Shown here: piece after piece, positions 11,398-23,117 of the stretch | Layout of the letters: each line of letters begins with the position of its first letter | How positions within the stretch are numbered: the stretch's first letter is position 1 | Source of the DNA: Lophium mytilinum | Taxonomy: Eukaryota > Ascomycota > Dothideomycetes > Mytilinidiales > Mytilinidiaceae | DNA length: 64,000 nucleotides | Reading direction: 5' to 3' | Assembly (NCBI GenBank): GCA_010093605.1 | Contig: MU004183.1 | Span: forward strand, 682,001 to 746,000 | The notes under the pieces: generated by a model | Told to the model about the DNA's origin: nothing | What the model saw: the letters and a program-made list of their open reading frames with translations, nothing else | Database searches by the model: none | Position numbers and translations under genes: made by a program

Positions 11398-11760
11398 CCA
11401 TCTCTGTACTTGTGGTCTTGAGACCTCCGTAAAGGCTCTTATCTGCCCCTAAAGCCCTCGTCGCCACCGTTTACGACATTGGCATCGGCTAGGATTACAC
11501 CCAACCTTACAGTCTCGACCTTGTCTACGGCTACCCCACCGCCTTCTTCCAAACTCCCTTCATGCTAGTCCAGGGGTGTGGCTCCTCTACACTTTCTCTA
11601 CAGCTACGGGGCGCTAGGGGAGAGTTTGTGGGCGGAGAAAGTATCGGTAAGGGAGGCTGAGGGGGTCGAAAGGCGTTGGAGAAGGAGCAGATTGAAAAGT
11701 GAGGACGCGAAGGCAAGGATGCGGGCGTTTGCGGAGCAGGCGCGTAGGTCGAAGCTATGA
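11398..11760 (+). pseudogene. Peroxisomal enoyl-CoA hydratase/isomerase, broken remnant
   Basis: Reading the plus strand from about 11,440 gives PKALVATVYDIGIG, a TAG, then LDLVYGYPTAFFQTPFM and a GSS segment. This order matches the crotonase core (PKPLVAAVxGxAxGxG ... CDLVYASPTAxFQTPF ... GSS), in which the enzyme hydrates 2-enoyl-CoA or shifts its double bond during beta-oxidation. In-frame stops and at least one frameshift follow. A different frame then ends in DAKARMRAFAEQARRSKL and TGA at 11,758-11,760; SKL is a type-1 peroxisomal targeting signal, which fits the assignment. The N-terminal half is not recognisable upstream. This is a dead copy; function is inferred from the residual motifs only. 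Confidence 0.65.
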
Positions 11761-11897
11761 GGATTAATAGGTGTATGTTAGAGGCTCTATCATAGATTAC
11801 AGAGTCTAATTGATTTTAAGGCTGCCTTAAAGTAATGGCTAAAGAGATACATCCACGTTGCTTCTGATAGAGTGATCCACGGCACGTGCATGGGTCA

Positions 11898-11922
11898 TTT
11901 GCGAACTCCTGGAGTTCGCAAA
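11898..11922. repeat. 25-bp near-perfect palindrome
   Basis: Two 12-bp arms, TTTGCGAACTCC and GGAGTTCGCAAA, flank a single T. It lies 337 bp upstream of the quinolinate phosphoribosyltransferase start codon. It could be a dimeric binding site for a regulator or merely a cruciform-forming relic; nothing else in the sequence decides this. Confidence 0.6.
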
Positions 11923-12258
11923 GTGCACGGAGCGTTATCGATAAGGAAAGTGCCTCGGGCTTCACGAAGTAGTCACGCTCCTCTTTCAACTTTTCCCTTG
12001 CCTCAACCCCACACCTTTAGGCTACTAACTCATCCGAATAGAATATACAGATGAGCACTGTACTAGCATAATACCTTACTGCGTAGTTCTGAAGGCTTTG
12101 GTTCATACAGCATCACGCCGGCCGCGGATCGGACAAGACACCCTTCGACCCGAGCTCATCAACTTCTATTACTACGAGACTGTGTACTGTTAGCGAACAA
12201 GCTACTCAAAGACTCACCATTCTAAAAGGAAAACTTGTAATATTTCCACCAATCTTTC

Positions 12259-13397
12259 ATGATGGCCACCGTAGAAGGCGCCCCAGCACATGGAGCTGTT
12301 GCCCATCTACTTCCGCAAACATACAAGCGACTGGTATCAGAGTGGCTAGAAGAGGACACACCAAGCTTCGACTATGGAGGATTTGTGGTTGGCGATGAGA
12401 TCTCTGATGCTAAGCTGCTGGGAAAAAGTGAGGTTAGTGGACCTCAATTCATCAGTTGTCAAATGGACCAATGACTCGTGCTACCTGATCTACAAGCTCT
12501 GACGAGTTCTTTTTGTGTCTCATTCTAACGCTGAGTACAGGGCATAGTCGCAGGTGTTCCTTTCTTCGACGAGGTTTTCAAGCAACTAGATTGCACGTAT
12601 GTTTTTCTACCTGCAATGACCCTGTTACTGTTCTGATCATTGCCATTGCTACTTTCAGCGTCGAGTGGCATGTTAAGGAGGGAGAAGCACTCAAGCCGAT
12701 CATGCATTGTGCTACAGTACGAGGACCTGTCAGAAAGCTTCTTCTTGGAGAACGAGTGGCGTTGAACACTCTGGCTCGGTGCTCAGGCGTGGCTTCAAAG
12801 TGAGTACTGTCTCTCTAGTGTTCCAAATAGACTTGTAATCAGCGAATCCCTAGATCAGCCAGGCTACTTGCGCTTCTACGAAAAGCTGGATATTCCAATA
12901 TCCTGGCTGGCACGCGAAAGACAACCCCTGGCTTCCGCCTCGTAGAGAAGTACGGGATGCTCGTGGGTGGATGCGATCCCCATCGGCACGATCTTTCTGC
13001 TATGACCATGCTAAAAGACAATCACATTGTCGCAGCTGGCAGCATCACTTCCGCGGTACGGGCTGCCAAGTCAGCGGGCGGTTTTGCGATCAAGGTCGAA
13101 GTCGAGTGCCAGAGCTTCGAAGAAGCTGACGAAGCGATTGCAGCTGGAGCGGACGTCGTGATGCTGGACAACTTCACAGGGGAAGGCGTGAAGATTGCCG
13201 CTTCACAACTGAAAGATAAATGGGGAAGGGGTACGGCCGACAGGAAAGCGTTCTTGGTAGAGGTTAGCGGAGGACTAACGGAAGAGAACGTGGAGGCCTA
13301 TGTCTGTTCGGATGTCGACGTCATCTCTACGAGCAGTATCCACCAAGGCGTTCAGCACGTCGACTTCTCGTTGAAGATTGTGCCAAAGGGCAAATGA
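12259..13397 (+). CDS. BNA6: Nicotinate-nucleotide pyrophosphorylase (quinolinate phosphoribosyltransferase), 4 exons
   Basis: Exons 12259-12432, 12541-12596, 12659-12799 and 12854-13397 join to 304 residues, the usual size. The enzyme converts quinolinate and PRPP to nicotinate mononucleotide plus CO2 and pyrophosphate, the step that feeds de novo NAD synthesis. The N-terminal domain shows [25 protein letters not shown]-type sequence. The barrel domain shows [11 protein letters not shown], a KDNHI segment, a [11 protein letters not shown] strand, VVMLDNF and [11 protein letters not shown], which are the substrate- and PRPP-contacting motifs of the NadC/QPRT family. Two adjacent ATGs open the frame (12,259 and 12,262); either could be used. 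It lies in the same orientation as a Zn2Cys6 regulator and a nicotinate-type transporter downstream. Confidence 0.95.
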
Positions 13398-13580
13398 AAA
13401 GGGGAAGGCACCAAGATTGGATGAGGCGTGGAGAAGTTGATTATATTGCCGGTAACAGGCAAGTTACCATTCGCAAGAGTAGTCTCTGCTTCCAGTTTTC
13501 CGTCTTCTAAATCCCCCGTGCAGTGGCTAAAACGCTAAGGAAAGAATACAACATGTCTTATCAAGGAACCCAATAGAAGC

Positions 13581-14042
13581 TCAAGCCGTAACCCCCGATA
13601 GTCCCAACCCATGAGCCGTATGATGCGAAGTGTGCCTGTCCCCCCTCTCGTGCGCGGTGCTGGCACGGCAATCTCTCCTCACGTCCCCTATTTCCCCTGC
13701 AAATCCAGCAAAGCGGTCTTCCCCTTTCACTACCTCCGGCGCTCGTCGACTGCCTACCACGTCCATGTACGCAGGCGGTGGATCCTTCTCTCCTTTCTCC
13801 CCCAAACGTGGAAACGTTTCGACCCTCGTGTTCCGTACTTTGACTTCAGACTGCTGCATGGAAGTCTTCAATTCGTTCTCCCACATAGCCTCCCGAAGGT
13901 TCAGTTGGAGTTGCGATTCGGTAGCGCGGAGCTGCGCATCGGCTTGCTGCTGGGCCTGAATGATGGCGGCCTTCCTGTCCTTGTGCTTTTCGTGCATTCG
14001 CTTGCCAACCACGACGGCACCGGTGATGATTAACGAGGCCAT
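13581..14042 (-). CDS. Small hypothetical protein with PPxY motif
   Basis: From the ATG at 14,042 the protein is 153 residues: a hydrophobic start (MASLIITGAVVVGKRMHEK), a Gln/Glu-rich amphipathic helix (QAQQQADAQLRATESQLQ), then a tail with DPPPAYMDV. PPxY motifs bind WW domains such as those of Rsp5-type ubiquitin ligases, so it may be an adaptor or target. The same frame stays open upstream to an ATG at 14,396 (271 residues), but that extension has unusual composition and overlaps a long antisense frame, so the shorter start is preferred. No named family is recognised. Confidence 0.5.
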   Translation of the reverse strand: MASLIITGAVVVGKRMHEKHKDRKAAIIQAQQQADAQLRATESQLQLNLREAMWENELKTSMQQSEVKVRNTRVETFPRLGEKGEKDPPPAYMDVVGSRRAPEVVKGEDRFAGFAGEIGDVRRDCRASTAHERGDRHTSHHTAHGLGLSGVTA

Positions 14043-14787
14043 GTTCTTGACGGTAGTAGAGCTTTGACGTTGAGGTATCGCAGCCGGCGACCAGGGCGAG
14101 GGCTCGCGCTTCTTTTCAATGCTGAGAAGCTCTCGGGACGGACTCGTGAGCGCGCTCCGAGGCAAGACACAGCAAGCGCTGGAACCTCGGCGAAACCCTT
14201 CGGACTTTGGTCGAGTAACGGGCTTATTGGCCGGTTTGGAGTTGCTGTCGTACTCAAGGTGCTCGGTACCAAATATGTAGGTGAAGCGGTGGTAGCTGGA
14301 TTCCCTTTTTCCGAGAGCTGGACGCGCTTGGAAACACATCTGAATATGAGAAGGTCGGACAGGGAAGACATGCTTTTCTTCTTTTATGGTACGCATGATA
14401 GATCAGTGGCAGGGGGTCTGGTGGCTCACGGACATCGGACGTCGGTTTGGGGCGCTGCCATCCCACGTCGTGGTGTTGAAGTCCGCATTACGCCCCGCCA
14501 ATCATGCTGCGTATGCTTTAGTTCAAGGGAACAGCTGCTACAACGAGTATCGTGTCGTTGGCATCTTCGCCTGCACCGTACCCACCTGGGATATGAGAGA
14601 CGTAAGCCCTCAGCCTTGCAAAAGGGCTGAAAGCACTTAGTCCGCATATGGTCAAGCGTGTGTCGGCGCAAGGCGATGCTAGCGGCGTTTCAAGGCAGCG
14701 AGCCTCCGATCTGCCGCAACCAACCCTCTTCTCATCATGACTCCAGATGTTGTCTTACCCCCTTAATGCCCCCGAGCGTTGTCGACG

Positions 14788-16636
14788 ATGAGCGCTCCTC
14801 CGACGTCGAGTGCAAAGCCAGTTGAGCGCGTTAACTTAGCATGTCTACAATGCCGCGCCCGCCATGTCAAGTGCGATTCAAGCCAGCCAATCTGCAATAG
14901 GTGTAGGCGAGATGGCAAAGCTTGTGATTACGCAAAGTCCCGGAGAGGAGGACTCGACAAAGCTGCTCTTGCACAGAGAAGACTTGCACTGCTGCACCAA
15001 CAACAGGAACAGTCCGTGACGCCCAATCAGACCCCCAAGTCCTGCACATCATCGTCGAGCGGGGGTAAAAGCGATCAGTTGGAGCGTTCCGACGCCCCGT
15101 CCCTGGGATTGTACGATTCGATATCTATCGGCTCCACCGAGATCACCTTTGCCGTCGATTCCGACAGACTGGTCCAACTGTACTTTGAGTATTTTCACGC
15201 CGGTCATCCTTTTCTATTGCCTCAACAATTCTTTACGCAAAGACTTCAATCCGGAGCGCAGGACATGAAAATCTTAGAGGCGGTTGTACAATATGTCGGA
15301 TCTCGTTACGCACCATGGGCTACTTCGGAGGTGTACAGAAGAAAGGCTGAAAGTGCACTGGCAGCTAGTGAGCATGAAGCAACGCCATTTCGTGTCCAGG
15401 CCCTTCTCCTCTTCTCAATCACCAATCATTACTGCAGTGAATGGGGCATGGGCTCTACCATTCTCGAAACTGCAATTTCCTTAGCTTTAGCTTTGGGAAT
15501 GAATACCCACGAATTTTCAGGACAGTATGGGGAAGGAAGTCCTGTTCTTGAAGAAAGCTGGAGAAGGACTTTTTGGAGTTTGTACGTCACAGAGCAGCAC
15601 TATGCAGTCGTCAAAAGAATCATATCTTTTACTCTCAGGGACCTTCCTGGGGTTTCTGTTGGCCTTCCTTGTGAGGAGATCGAGTATGAGTCTGGGGTGC
15701 GTATAAATCCTATTTCTCTTTGGCGCGATTGCTAAGCTCCTCAAGGTGATCCCTCAACCAAAGACTCTCGCGGACTACGATATAAGAGAGTTAGATGAAG
15801 TTGAGGTTGTTTTCTCGTCATTTACATATCTTATAGATGGTCTCCGCATTGTCTCCGAGCTCATGAGAAATTTCGGAGACTTCAAAGCTTCGTGGGAAGA
15901 AACGACCGTTTACACTGATGCCAGACTCTCTGCGTGGAGCTCATTACTTCCAGCCTGCAAGAAGGAGTCAATCCTTCCCGATGGAAGCGTTGACGAGGTC
16001 ATGTTCTTTGCCCACCTCACGATTCTCATACTTACCGTGCAAATCCATCGACCTGCATCGTCTCTTGCGTGGAGCACCGAGGAATGGCAAACTGCTTTCA
16101 TACCCCGTCCTCCAATGGGAATGGTTCAGATAAAGCCAGAGAGACGTAACGTCAATACTGCGAAAGTACTCAGGGCCTTGGAAAAGCAAACGCAGCTTCT
16201 CACTCTCCCTTCTCCCTTGATACTTCACGCACCCTTCACGATGTGTATAGTCGCGGGATTTGCTGCCGCGCACGTCGCATCTTGCACTCTGTTTCCTGAC
16301 GACAGACGCCTAGCAGTGGGAAGAGACCGATTGCGTCTATGCATCGGTGCGATCAGAGCATGCGCTGATATCTGGCCACTGAATCGTCATATGCTGCGAG
16401 ACGCACAGAACATCGCAAAAGGAACGCTATCTCCACCAACGATCATGTCACACCAAACGGCGAGAGCCCCTCTGGAATTTGAGGTTCCAGAAGTCACTAA
16501 GCAAACGAACGAACTCGATTTCGACTTTAGCGTTGGTCCCATGTCCGAAGTTGATATATTCAGCGCATTGGAAGTGCCTGGCATGCCTCAAGACTGGAGC
16601 GCTCTCCTCGATCCCTCGAGTCTCCCGACCGTGTGA
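14788..16636 (+). CDS. Zn(II)2Cys6 transcription factor with fungal-specific middle homology region (2 exons)
   Basis: Exons 14788-15696 and 15746-16636 join across a 49-nt intron (GTGCGT donor, GCTAAG branch) to 599 residues. Cysteines at 19, 22, 29, 36, 39 and 46 form a textbook CX2CX6CX6CX2CX6C binuclear zinc cluster (CLQCRARHVKC ... CNRCRRDGKAC) that binds DNA through CGG half-sites. A Gln/Ser-rich linker follows. From about residue 125 the sequence resembles the fungal transcription factor regulatory domain (YFEYFHAGHPFL, ALLLFSITNHY, RRTFWSLYVTEQ). The start is the first ATG; no upstream in-frame ATG is seen. Its position between QPRTase and a nicotinate-type permease suggests that it may regulate one or both, but this is inference from context. 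Confidence 0.9.
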
Positions 16637-17622
16637 GATACCGTAGCTTACCACTGCCGGGCCTATTGGGCATTACTGGCTTTACCTTATCCACTTAACG
16701 GCTCTCCGCTTCTCTGCTACCCGCCTCGACTGCTGGCGCCAACAACGCTAGGAGGCATGGAATTATTCTATTGCCGGCAACAGTAATCCCCGCTGCGAGG
16801 AATATCATGAAGCGAATGATTAGAGGTGCTGCGACCGGGCCTTCTGGTTCTACGATGTCTTAAAGCCTTCATTGTCGACCCCTGAGTGTGTGTAAGGTCG
16901 ATCTACCCAGACCTTGAAAATTCACGACATCCCTGGCTATCCATCGCGTTGGCTGATATGATTTTGGCAACCCCATTTCTTGTCAGATGTTACAAGCAAC
17001 ACCTATGAGACAGTTGGGACCAAGAATGGGGTACATCTGCCAAGGGCCAAGGGATGTTATACGATTTGAATTGCCGATGGCATGCTCCCTACTCTCTGTA
17101 TTATTACCATATTAGCTAGCTCAGCCCCAGCGCTCGACAGTGTATCTAGCGGTAGCTCCGCTGTAACACCGGCTCCACCAAGTTTTTAAATACATATGTA
17201 GATCTGGTATGCGTATCAACTACTAGCAACAGTGTTTCACCACAAACATATACATGCTAGAGAGCATCCCACCCAATTACCTGAGCATCGGTAATAGAGG
17301 CCGTTATCTAATTCGCTTATCGAACCAAGCCATTTTCGTCATAGCCAAGATGCCGTGAAACGAGAACAGCGCTGATCGCCAACATGGGTAGCAAACGGCT
17401 GTCATACTCGCCGGTCAAGCATGAGAGATACCCCACCTCTGGAGTTTGAGTGCAACTGAGCTGCGTGACATTGATTCATAATGTGCAAACCTCGCATCGA
17501 CTTTCGCTGTTTGCCTGTCAGAGTTCTCAGCATTACCCAGGTGTAGACGCATCAAACTGCGGCTAGTTGACAGCCCTCGGATTCTTGAGTATATTTCTGA
17601 AGCCAATCAGGTTCTTATAAGA
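16637..17622. other. Promoter-proximal intergenic region
   Basis: About 1 kb between the regulator and the transporter. No open frame of interest, RNA gene or repeat is recognised. It must contain the transporter promoter. Confidence 0.5.
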
Positions 17623-19475
17623 ATGTCTGACCTTGAGAAAACTACTTCGCCGCTGGAATCAGGAGATGTGACGACGGCGGTGGATGTAGAGATTGATCAT
17701 GTTGCGGAGAAGAAGCTGGTGCGGAAACTGGACCTCTATCTGATTCCGACTGTCATGCTGCTATACTTGCTCAGCTTCTTAGACCGGTAAGTCAATGAGC
17801 CAATCTTTAAACATTTGATAAGCTTTTCTTTTGTCCCATCACAGCCTTGTCACGTGACTAAACTCGTTCTGCGCTCTTATCAAAATTCGCTTTGGGTCAC
17901 GTAGCAACGTGATCCTGAATTTACAGTTTTTCCGTTCAAACACAAAAGACTCGAGACATCCTTCTGGTCTAATTTCATAAGAGTTCGAAACTAACGCTTT
18001 TCAGTGTCAATATCGGCAATGCAAGACTGTATGGCTTAGAAGAGGATCTCGGCCTCCACGGCAACCAGTTCCAAGTCACGGTCTCGATTCTCTTCGTCAC
18101 ATATATTCTCTCCGAACTGCCGTCGAACCTAGTCCTGAAGAAACTAAGGCCATCGAGGTGGATATCTTTTATTGCTACGGCGTGGGGAATCATCGCTACT
18201 CTTACGGGAGTGACGCAGAGCTATGGCGGACTAATAGCTTGCCGAGTATTCCTAGGTGCCGTGGAGGGAGGGTTGTTCCCCGGAATGGCTGTATATTTGA
18301 CGTTCTTCTACGTCAAACGCGAGCTTGCGCTTCGCATTGGATATCTCTTCGTCAGTGCTGCTCTAGCTGGAGCTTGTGGAGGTTTACTAGCGTAATTTAC
18401 TCTTGAGAACAAAGCTGTAGCATGTGCTAATACCGAACAGCTACGGAATCGGGCACATGGACGGTATCTCTGGGCAATCTGGTTGGAGATGGATTATGAT
18501 TTTGGAGGGCATCCCCACCTTCGTTCTCGGAATCGCCACGTGGTGGATTTTACCTGACTCTCCTGAAACTGCGTACTTCCTCACTCCAGCAGAAAAGGAG
18601 CTTATGGAACTGCGGTTCCTGCGCCAGAAAGGATATACAACATCTGCTGCGAAGTTCCACTGGAAGGATGTGAGAGCAGGACTCAAGGACTGGAAGATCT
18701 GGGCCTTTTGCTTTGCGCAATTCGGAGCTGACACTATGCTTTATGGGTACGTGAATGTCAAACATGAATCTTCTGGACGAAATGGGCTCACTAACAAGTC
18801 TTGAAGCTTCTCCACCTTCCTCCCTAGCATCATCAAAGGCATCAACCCAAAATGGTCAACCGCCATAGTCCAGGTCCTGACTATCCCGTGCTACGCTCTC
18901 GGCGCTATATCCTACCTCCTCGCCGCCCGTCTTTCCGACCACCAGCAAAGACGAGGCCTGTACTCCGTCCTTTTCGGACTAATCTCAATCATTGGATATG
19001 CGATGTTGATGGCCGATACTGCCAGCGGCGTCCACTATGCCGGATGCTTCTTAGTAGCCATGGGTCTTTACGTCGTAGTCGGCTTGCCATTAGCGTGGTT
19101 GCCTACGAACAACCCACGATACGGGAAACGGACTACAGCAACTGGCTTGCAGTTGACAATAGGAAGTACGAAATACTTTTCGCCTCTTCTATGTTTCAAG
19201 GGTGCCTTGCTAATCACAATCCACTAGATTGCGCCGGCATAATGTCCTCGTTCATATACCCTGCCAACGAAGGGCCTAGATACATCCGTGGCCACGCCAT
19301 CACGCTGGCCATGGTCGCGTGGGCTTGTCTTGTATACGGCTTTATGTGGTTTTATTTTGCTCGCCTGAATGCGCGGAGGGCGAGAGGCGAGGAGGATGGG
19401 AAGATTGCTGGTATGACGGACGAGGAGATCAATGAGCTTGGTGATGAGAGTCCGAGGTTCGTGTTTACGATCTAG
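17623..19475 (+). CDS. MFS transporter, allantoate permease / nicotinate (TNA1-like) family, 5 exons
   Basis: Exons 17623-17786, 18005-18391, 18441-18746, 18807-19165 and 19228-19475 give 487 residues with about 12 predicted membrane segments. The cytoplasmic N-terminus leads to LYLLSFLDRVNIGNARLYG, the signature end of helix 1 and loop of the Dal5/Tna1/Vht1-type anion:cation symporters. It is followed by ELPSNLVLKK, CRVFLGAVEGGLFPG, SGWRWIMILEG and WLPTNNPRYGKR, all family hallmarks. These plasma-membrane carriers import organic anions such as allantoate, nicotinate or pantothenate with protons. Substrate cannot be fixed from sequence; nicotinate or quinolinate is suggested by the nearby QPRTase. 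Intron 1 is the longest (218 nt). Confidence 0.88.
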
Positions 19476-19896
19476 GAGTTTTGGAGATGATTGGCCTACC
19501 CTGGAGCAGCGAGAGTCGACATGACAGCAGGTTCTGAAGCGGTTTTCAATATAGATCCAGTCGCTTCGGATTGACGTTCAGATTAGGGCATTCAGCGCTA
19601 CGTGATGATGCTGACGTGTGTGAATATCATGATGTTACCTGCTCACTCTGTGGTAGGTAGGTTGTTTAGATCTAAGGCAGAATATGCACCCACCCCTTGT
19701 CTAAAAGCTCTTAATGCATATTTCCAAATTTGAGGGGCCCTTTCCGTAAGAATTGCAATAGCTCTTCAGACTCCTCCCTTATGGACAAAACAGAGTTTTA
19801 AGCGTTTCGTGTGGAACCGACTGGTAGGATAGAAGAGATAGAGAAAGATACACAGTACCATACGCCGATGCTCTCACCGCAACCTATGCCTTGTGC

Positions 19897-20679
19897 TTAT
19901 CGCTGAGGAGGAACATGTCGTCGCCATCTCTCGCTTTCTAGGTCATACGACATCTGAAGCTCCCATGTCCCGTCCTCTTCCTTACTACTCGGATGCCACT
20001 CAACCTTCAATCCCTCTCGTACAGCAACCTCCTCCTTCAACCTCACTACCATATCCGGTGGTCCCCGGCCAAGCGAGATATGCCTCCTATCTTTAAGATC
20101 ATAGCTAACCTCCACCTCATCGTCTTCCGCAATGATAAAAGCGGGCGGGACAAAACTATGATCAGTTTGAAAGTTTTCGCCCAGAGTAAACGCTCGAAGC
20201 TGTTCAGCATGCGCGTCATAGGGGTATTCTAGGCCTGTAGACTGCAACGTTTCCAGAATGTTGGAGTTCCCAATTTCGAGATTATCGTGCTCAAGCGGTA
20301 CATCGGCGACCTTAATCCACATCCTCAATAGTGGTGTCTCGCCCTCATGGTGTTTGAAGCTCTCCACGCCTTCTTCGGCTTCGGCTTTGGCCGCTTCAGG
20401 ACTGGTGATGTACCACACGGCGTCCTGCCCCTCGGTGCGCTCTTCGAGCAGCAGGAACGGGCCGGTCTGGCCCTCGGCGTCGAGGATATTGCGGATCTCG
20501 TGGTGGGGTTTATTGTGGAAGTTCGGCCGGTCGTGGATGAGTAATTCGACTCTGGGATGGAAGTGTGCGAAGGCGCCGATTGCGAAGGACTTTCGGACGG
20601 TTTCGAGGATGTCGACGGAGAGGGGGCAGGTCGTATAAGCGGGGAGGATATCGGCCTTAGGGGTCCTGATGACGACCAT
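19897..20679 (-). CDS. Hypothetical acidic cytosolic protein
   Basis: A single-exon frame of 260 residues, convergent with the transporter gene. It begins MVVIRTPKADILPAYT, is rich in Glu/Asp/His, has no signal peptide, membrane segment or repeat, and looks globular throughout (FHPRVELLIHDRPNFHNKP, FLLLEERTEGQDAVWY, DVPLEHDNLEIG). No family is recognised. Coding character is supported by the uninterrupted length and natural composition. Confidence 0.7.
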   Translation of the reverse strand: MVVIRTPKADILPAYTTCPLSVDILETVRKSFAIGAFAHFHPRVELLIHDRPNFHNKPHHEIRNILDAEGQTGPFLLLEERTEGQDAVWYITSPEAAKAEAEEGVESFKHHEGETPLLRMWIKVADVPLEHDNLEIGNSNILETLQSTGLEYPYDAHAEQLRAFTLGENFQTDHSFVPPAFIIAEDDEVEVSYDLKDRRHISLGRGPPDMVVRLKEEVAVREGLKVEWHPSSKEEDGTWELQMSYDLESERWRRHVPPQR

Positions 20680-21574
20680 TACTTCTGTAAGACAGACTGT
20701 ATGGGAGAGGCAAGGTGTGGATTAGAGATATTGAGGATATGGGAGTAAAACTATATTTTTGCTATTGAAGAGGTACAGCCCAGCAGAGAAGTGCTGCCTA
20801 GTAGGGCTCGGTCGGATTAACGAGGTCGTCGTCCTTGAAGGATCGAGGGGATGCCTGTTCATCGCGTTTATTCTGTCCATTAGGATCGCGAAGAGGGTTT
20901 AGTATTCGAGAAGTATAGATAGACCGAGGCGTTGCAGGCAAACAAATAAGGGATGAGTCTAACTTCCCGTATAATGTTGTCAAGTGGCGGTTTGGTGGAG
21001 GATAATCCGAGGTGCAGCCCCGAGGGTGTTTACACGTCTTGGCGAATCGCTCTAGGTTGCGCGACGTCACCTGGACCGTCCTGACCGTGATAATATCAAA
21101 CACCAGAGCTTTCGGTATCCCAATTCAGATGCGCAACCCAGGCTAACTCTAAGCTTCTAACTATCGCCACAGTCAATAAGCTCTCGCTTTGTCTCTACGG
21201 GGACACTTTCAAGGCTCAGATTTGACGGCGAGCTTCTTCGCACTGGACTCCTCCATCAACGACGCGTTATTTTGAGCTCCTATAGGCTCCATGGAAACCG
21301 AGAACTTCGCGCCGGTATTCTACAGTGGAACCTACGCGTGAATCAGCACTGTAACCACGTTCTACATTCCAAGTTCACCTCTACACTCATAGTTTGCTCA
21401 TCCAGCAAATTTCACTTTTCTGGCTTCTTATCTTTGAATGTGGCCTAGCAATCAGTCTCGCTACAGCAGACGATTTCCCAGCAACTCCAGGGTTGAAATA
21501 GACAAGATTCAAAATCCAAATCTTCTCAATCAACTGCAGTCAATGTAGGAAACAATTTACTCACACTATCGACC
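20680..21574. other. Intergenic region
   Basis: Divergent gap between the hypothetical gene at 19,897-20,679 and the F-box/LRR-like gene. A 100-codon minus-strand frame (21,103-20,798) ends in a natural-looking tail (RDPNGQNKRDEQASP ... NPTEPY) but has no ATG. It could be the last exon of a small gene whose upstream exon I cannot place. Nothing else is seen. Confidence 0.45.
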
Positions 21575-23017
21575 ATGCATCCAATCAAGCCCTACGTCGA
21601 AAGGGTCACGGCTCAGCCGAAGCGCAAAGTTGATGACACCACCGGCCAGATATACTATGAGAACTCGGTCAAGGCTCGCTCCATGCTGCCGAGTTGGATG
21701 TGGAAGACGAGAGGAAGAGTAGACGATCCCCGTGTGCGTAAAAATAAGCGTCTTGGTGCGGCTTCATTGATGGATATGGCGTTGCGCTCTATGGCCCGGA
21801 ATATGACACGAATCGATTACGAGGCTCTGAGATGTATACCTTCCCATATTGCAATGAAGCTGGCCAATCTTATCACTTCCTCGTAAGTCCTCCCTTGCAC
21901 TAAATCTTTGTCGCTTGGTCAATGAGTGGAAATCAAAGCAGAAAACTGTAAAGAAGTCACTAACACTGGTTCTTCAGCGAGACTTGGAGCTTGGAGACAT
22001 GGGAGACATTCGTTGCAGCACATCCCGAGGCTGTGCCCGACATGAACTATAAACTCGACATACCTGATGCCCGAGGCACAAACCTTTGCGAGCTGCCCTC
22101 GCTCAACAAGCATCTCTCGAATCTAACCTTCGACCATGTCACCCGTCTGAGCATTGTAGAGCTAGCGTTTACCACGGATAACCTCTTCGAGATTGCGAAA
22201 ATCCCGAATCTGGAGGTACTTAATCTGCAAGGTCGAGTTTCTGGCAATAGCGTAGACGATTCGGTGTACAACGATTATTTTCTCTCAAGATGGAGCTATG
22301 TCGTCCTGGGAAGTGGTCACCTATCAAAACTCAGAGTCCTCATCTTCCGACACTTCGACGTGACTTCTGCTACCCTCAAGAAGTTATCGCCCTTCCCTGC
22401 ATTGGCGCTTTGCAATCTTGAGAGTGTTTGCCTCAAATCCGACCGCAACAATACGTCCCGCAATGGATGGGAGGTGATCGGGTAAGTGTAAAATCTCACA
22501 CGTATCCAAGTTCGATTCGACAAGGTCTGGGCTCTTTTGGGCGGGGGCGAGACATGCACAGTCGTGCAAGTCATTCAAGTTTATCGGGCTTCATTTTGTG
22601 TCGACATTGACTTCTAGATATCGATTAGCCTTCACATTGCCGAGCCGCTAACAGCTATCCAGAGAGGAGAATGCGGCGGTACTAGACAAGGTATGGCGAG
22701 AGAAACACAATACGCGTACCACCCGCGGTATCCTTCTATATTCTCGCCAGGTTCCTAAGGACGACTTGCCATCGAGCAGTGATCGAAATAACTCTGCCAC
22801 TAGAATGCCATGTATCAGCATCAACTATGGACCCCTAAACCCCCGGAAGCGCGCGGTACAAGGTTCCAAATCCATATGGTACCGCAAAGTTCCTCTGGAG
22901 GAGAAACTTGGAGCAGAGTTGCCTGCTGAAGGCCCTGTTCGGAAAAAGATCAAGAGGTCGGCAGTTGGAAATATTAAGAGATCGGCAATTGGAGATATCT
23001 TGGGAAGTTTCAATTGA
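21575..23017 (+). CDS. F-box/leucine-rich-repeat-like protein (3 exons)
   Basis: Exons 21575-21882, 21978-22481 and 22663-23017 join in phase 2 at both junctions to give 388 residues. Residues about 85-125 (YEALRCIPSHIAMKLANLI ... SLETWETFVAAHP) have the spacing of a divergent F-box that would contact Skp1. They are followed by leucine-rich segments (HLSNLTFDHVTRLSIVEL, IPNLEVLNLQG, HLSKLRVLIFRHF, LCNLESVCL) typical of fungal F-box/LRR proteins that select ubiquitination substrates. The C-terminus is basic with a tandem KRSAVGN-IKRSAIGD repeat and a probable nuclear signal (RKKIKR). The F-box is weak, so this is a family-level guess. Confidence 0.65.
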
Positions 23018-23117
23018 TGGATGGCTTGTACGAGAACAGGGTAGTTGTCTGTGGATCTGTTTGGAGTGCCACATGCTATAGAAGAACTGTCGCCTTGACG
23101 GGGCCCCAAAAAACTCA

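Noticed and set aside
14064-14630. 188-codon plus-strand frame
   Set aside because: Overlaps the minus-strand PPxY gene and its extension; no family features.
20798-21103. Minus-strand 100-codon frame with a natural-looking C-terminus
   Set aside because: No ATG and no upstream exon I can join with confidence; mentioned only in the intergenic entry.
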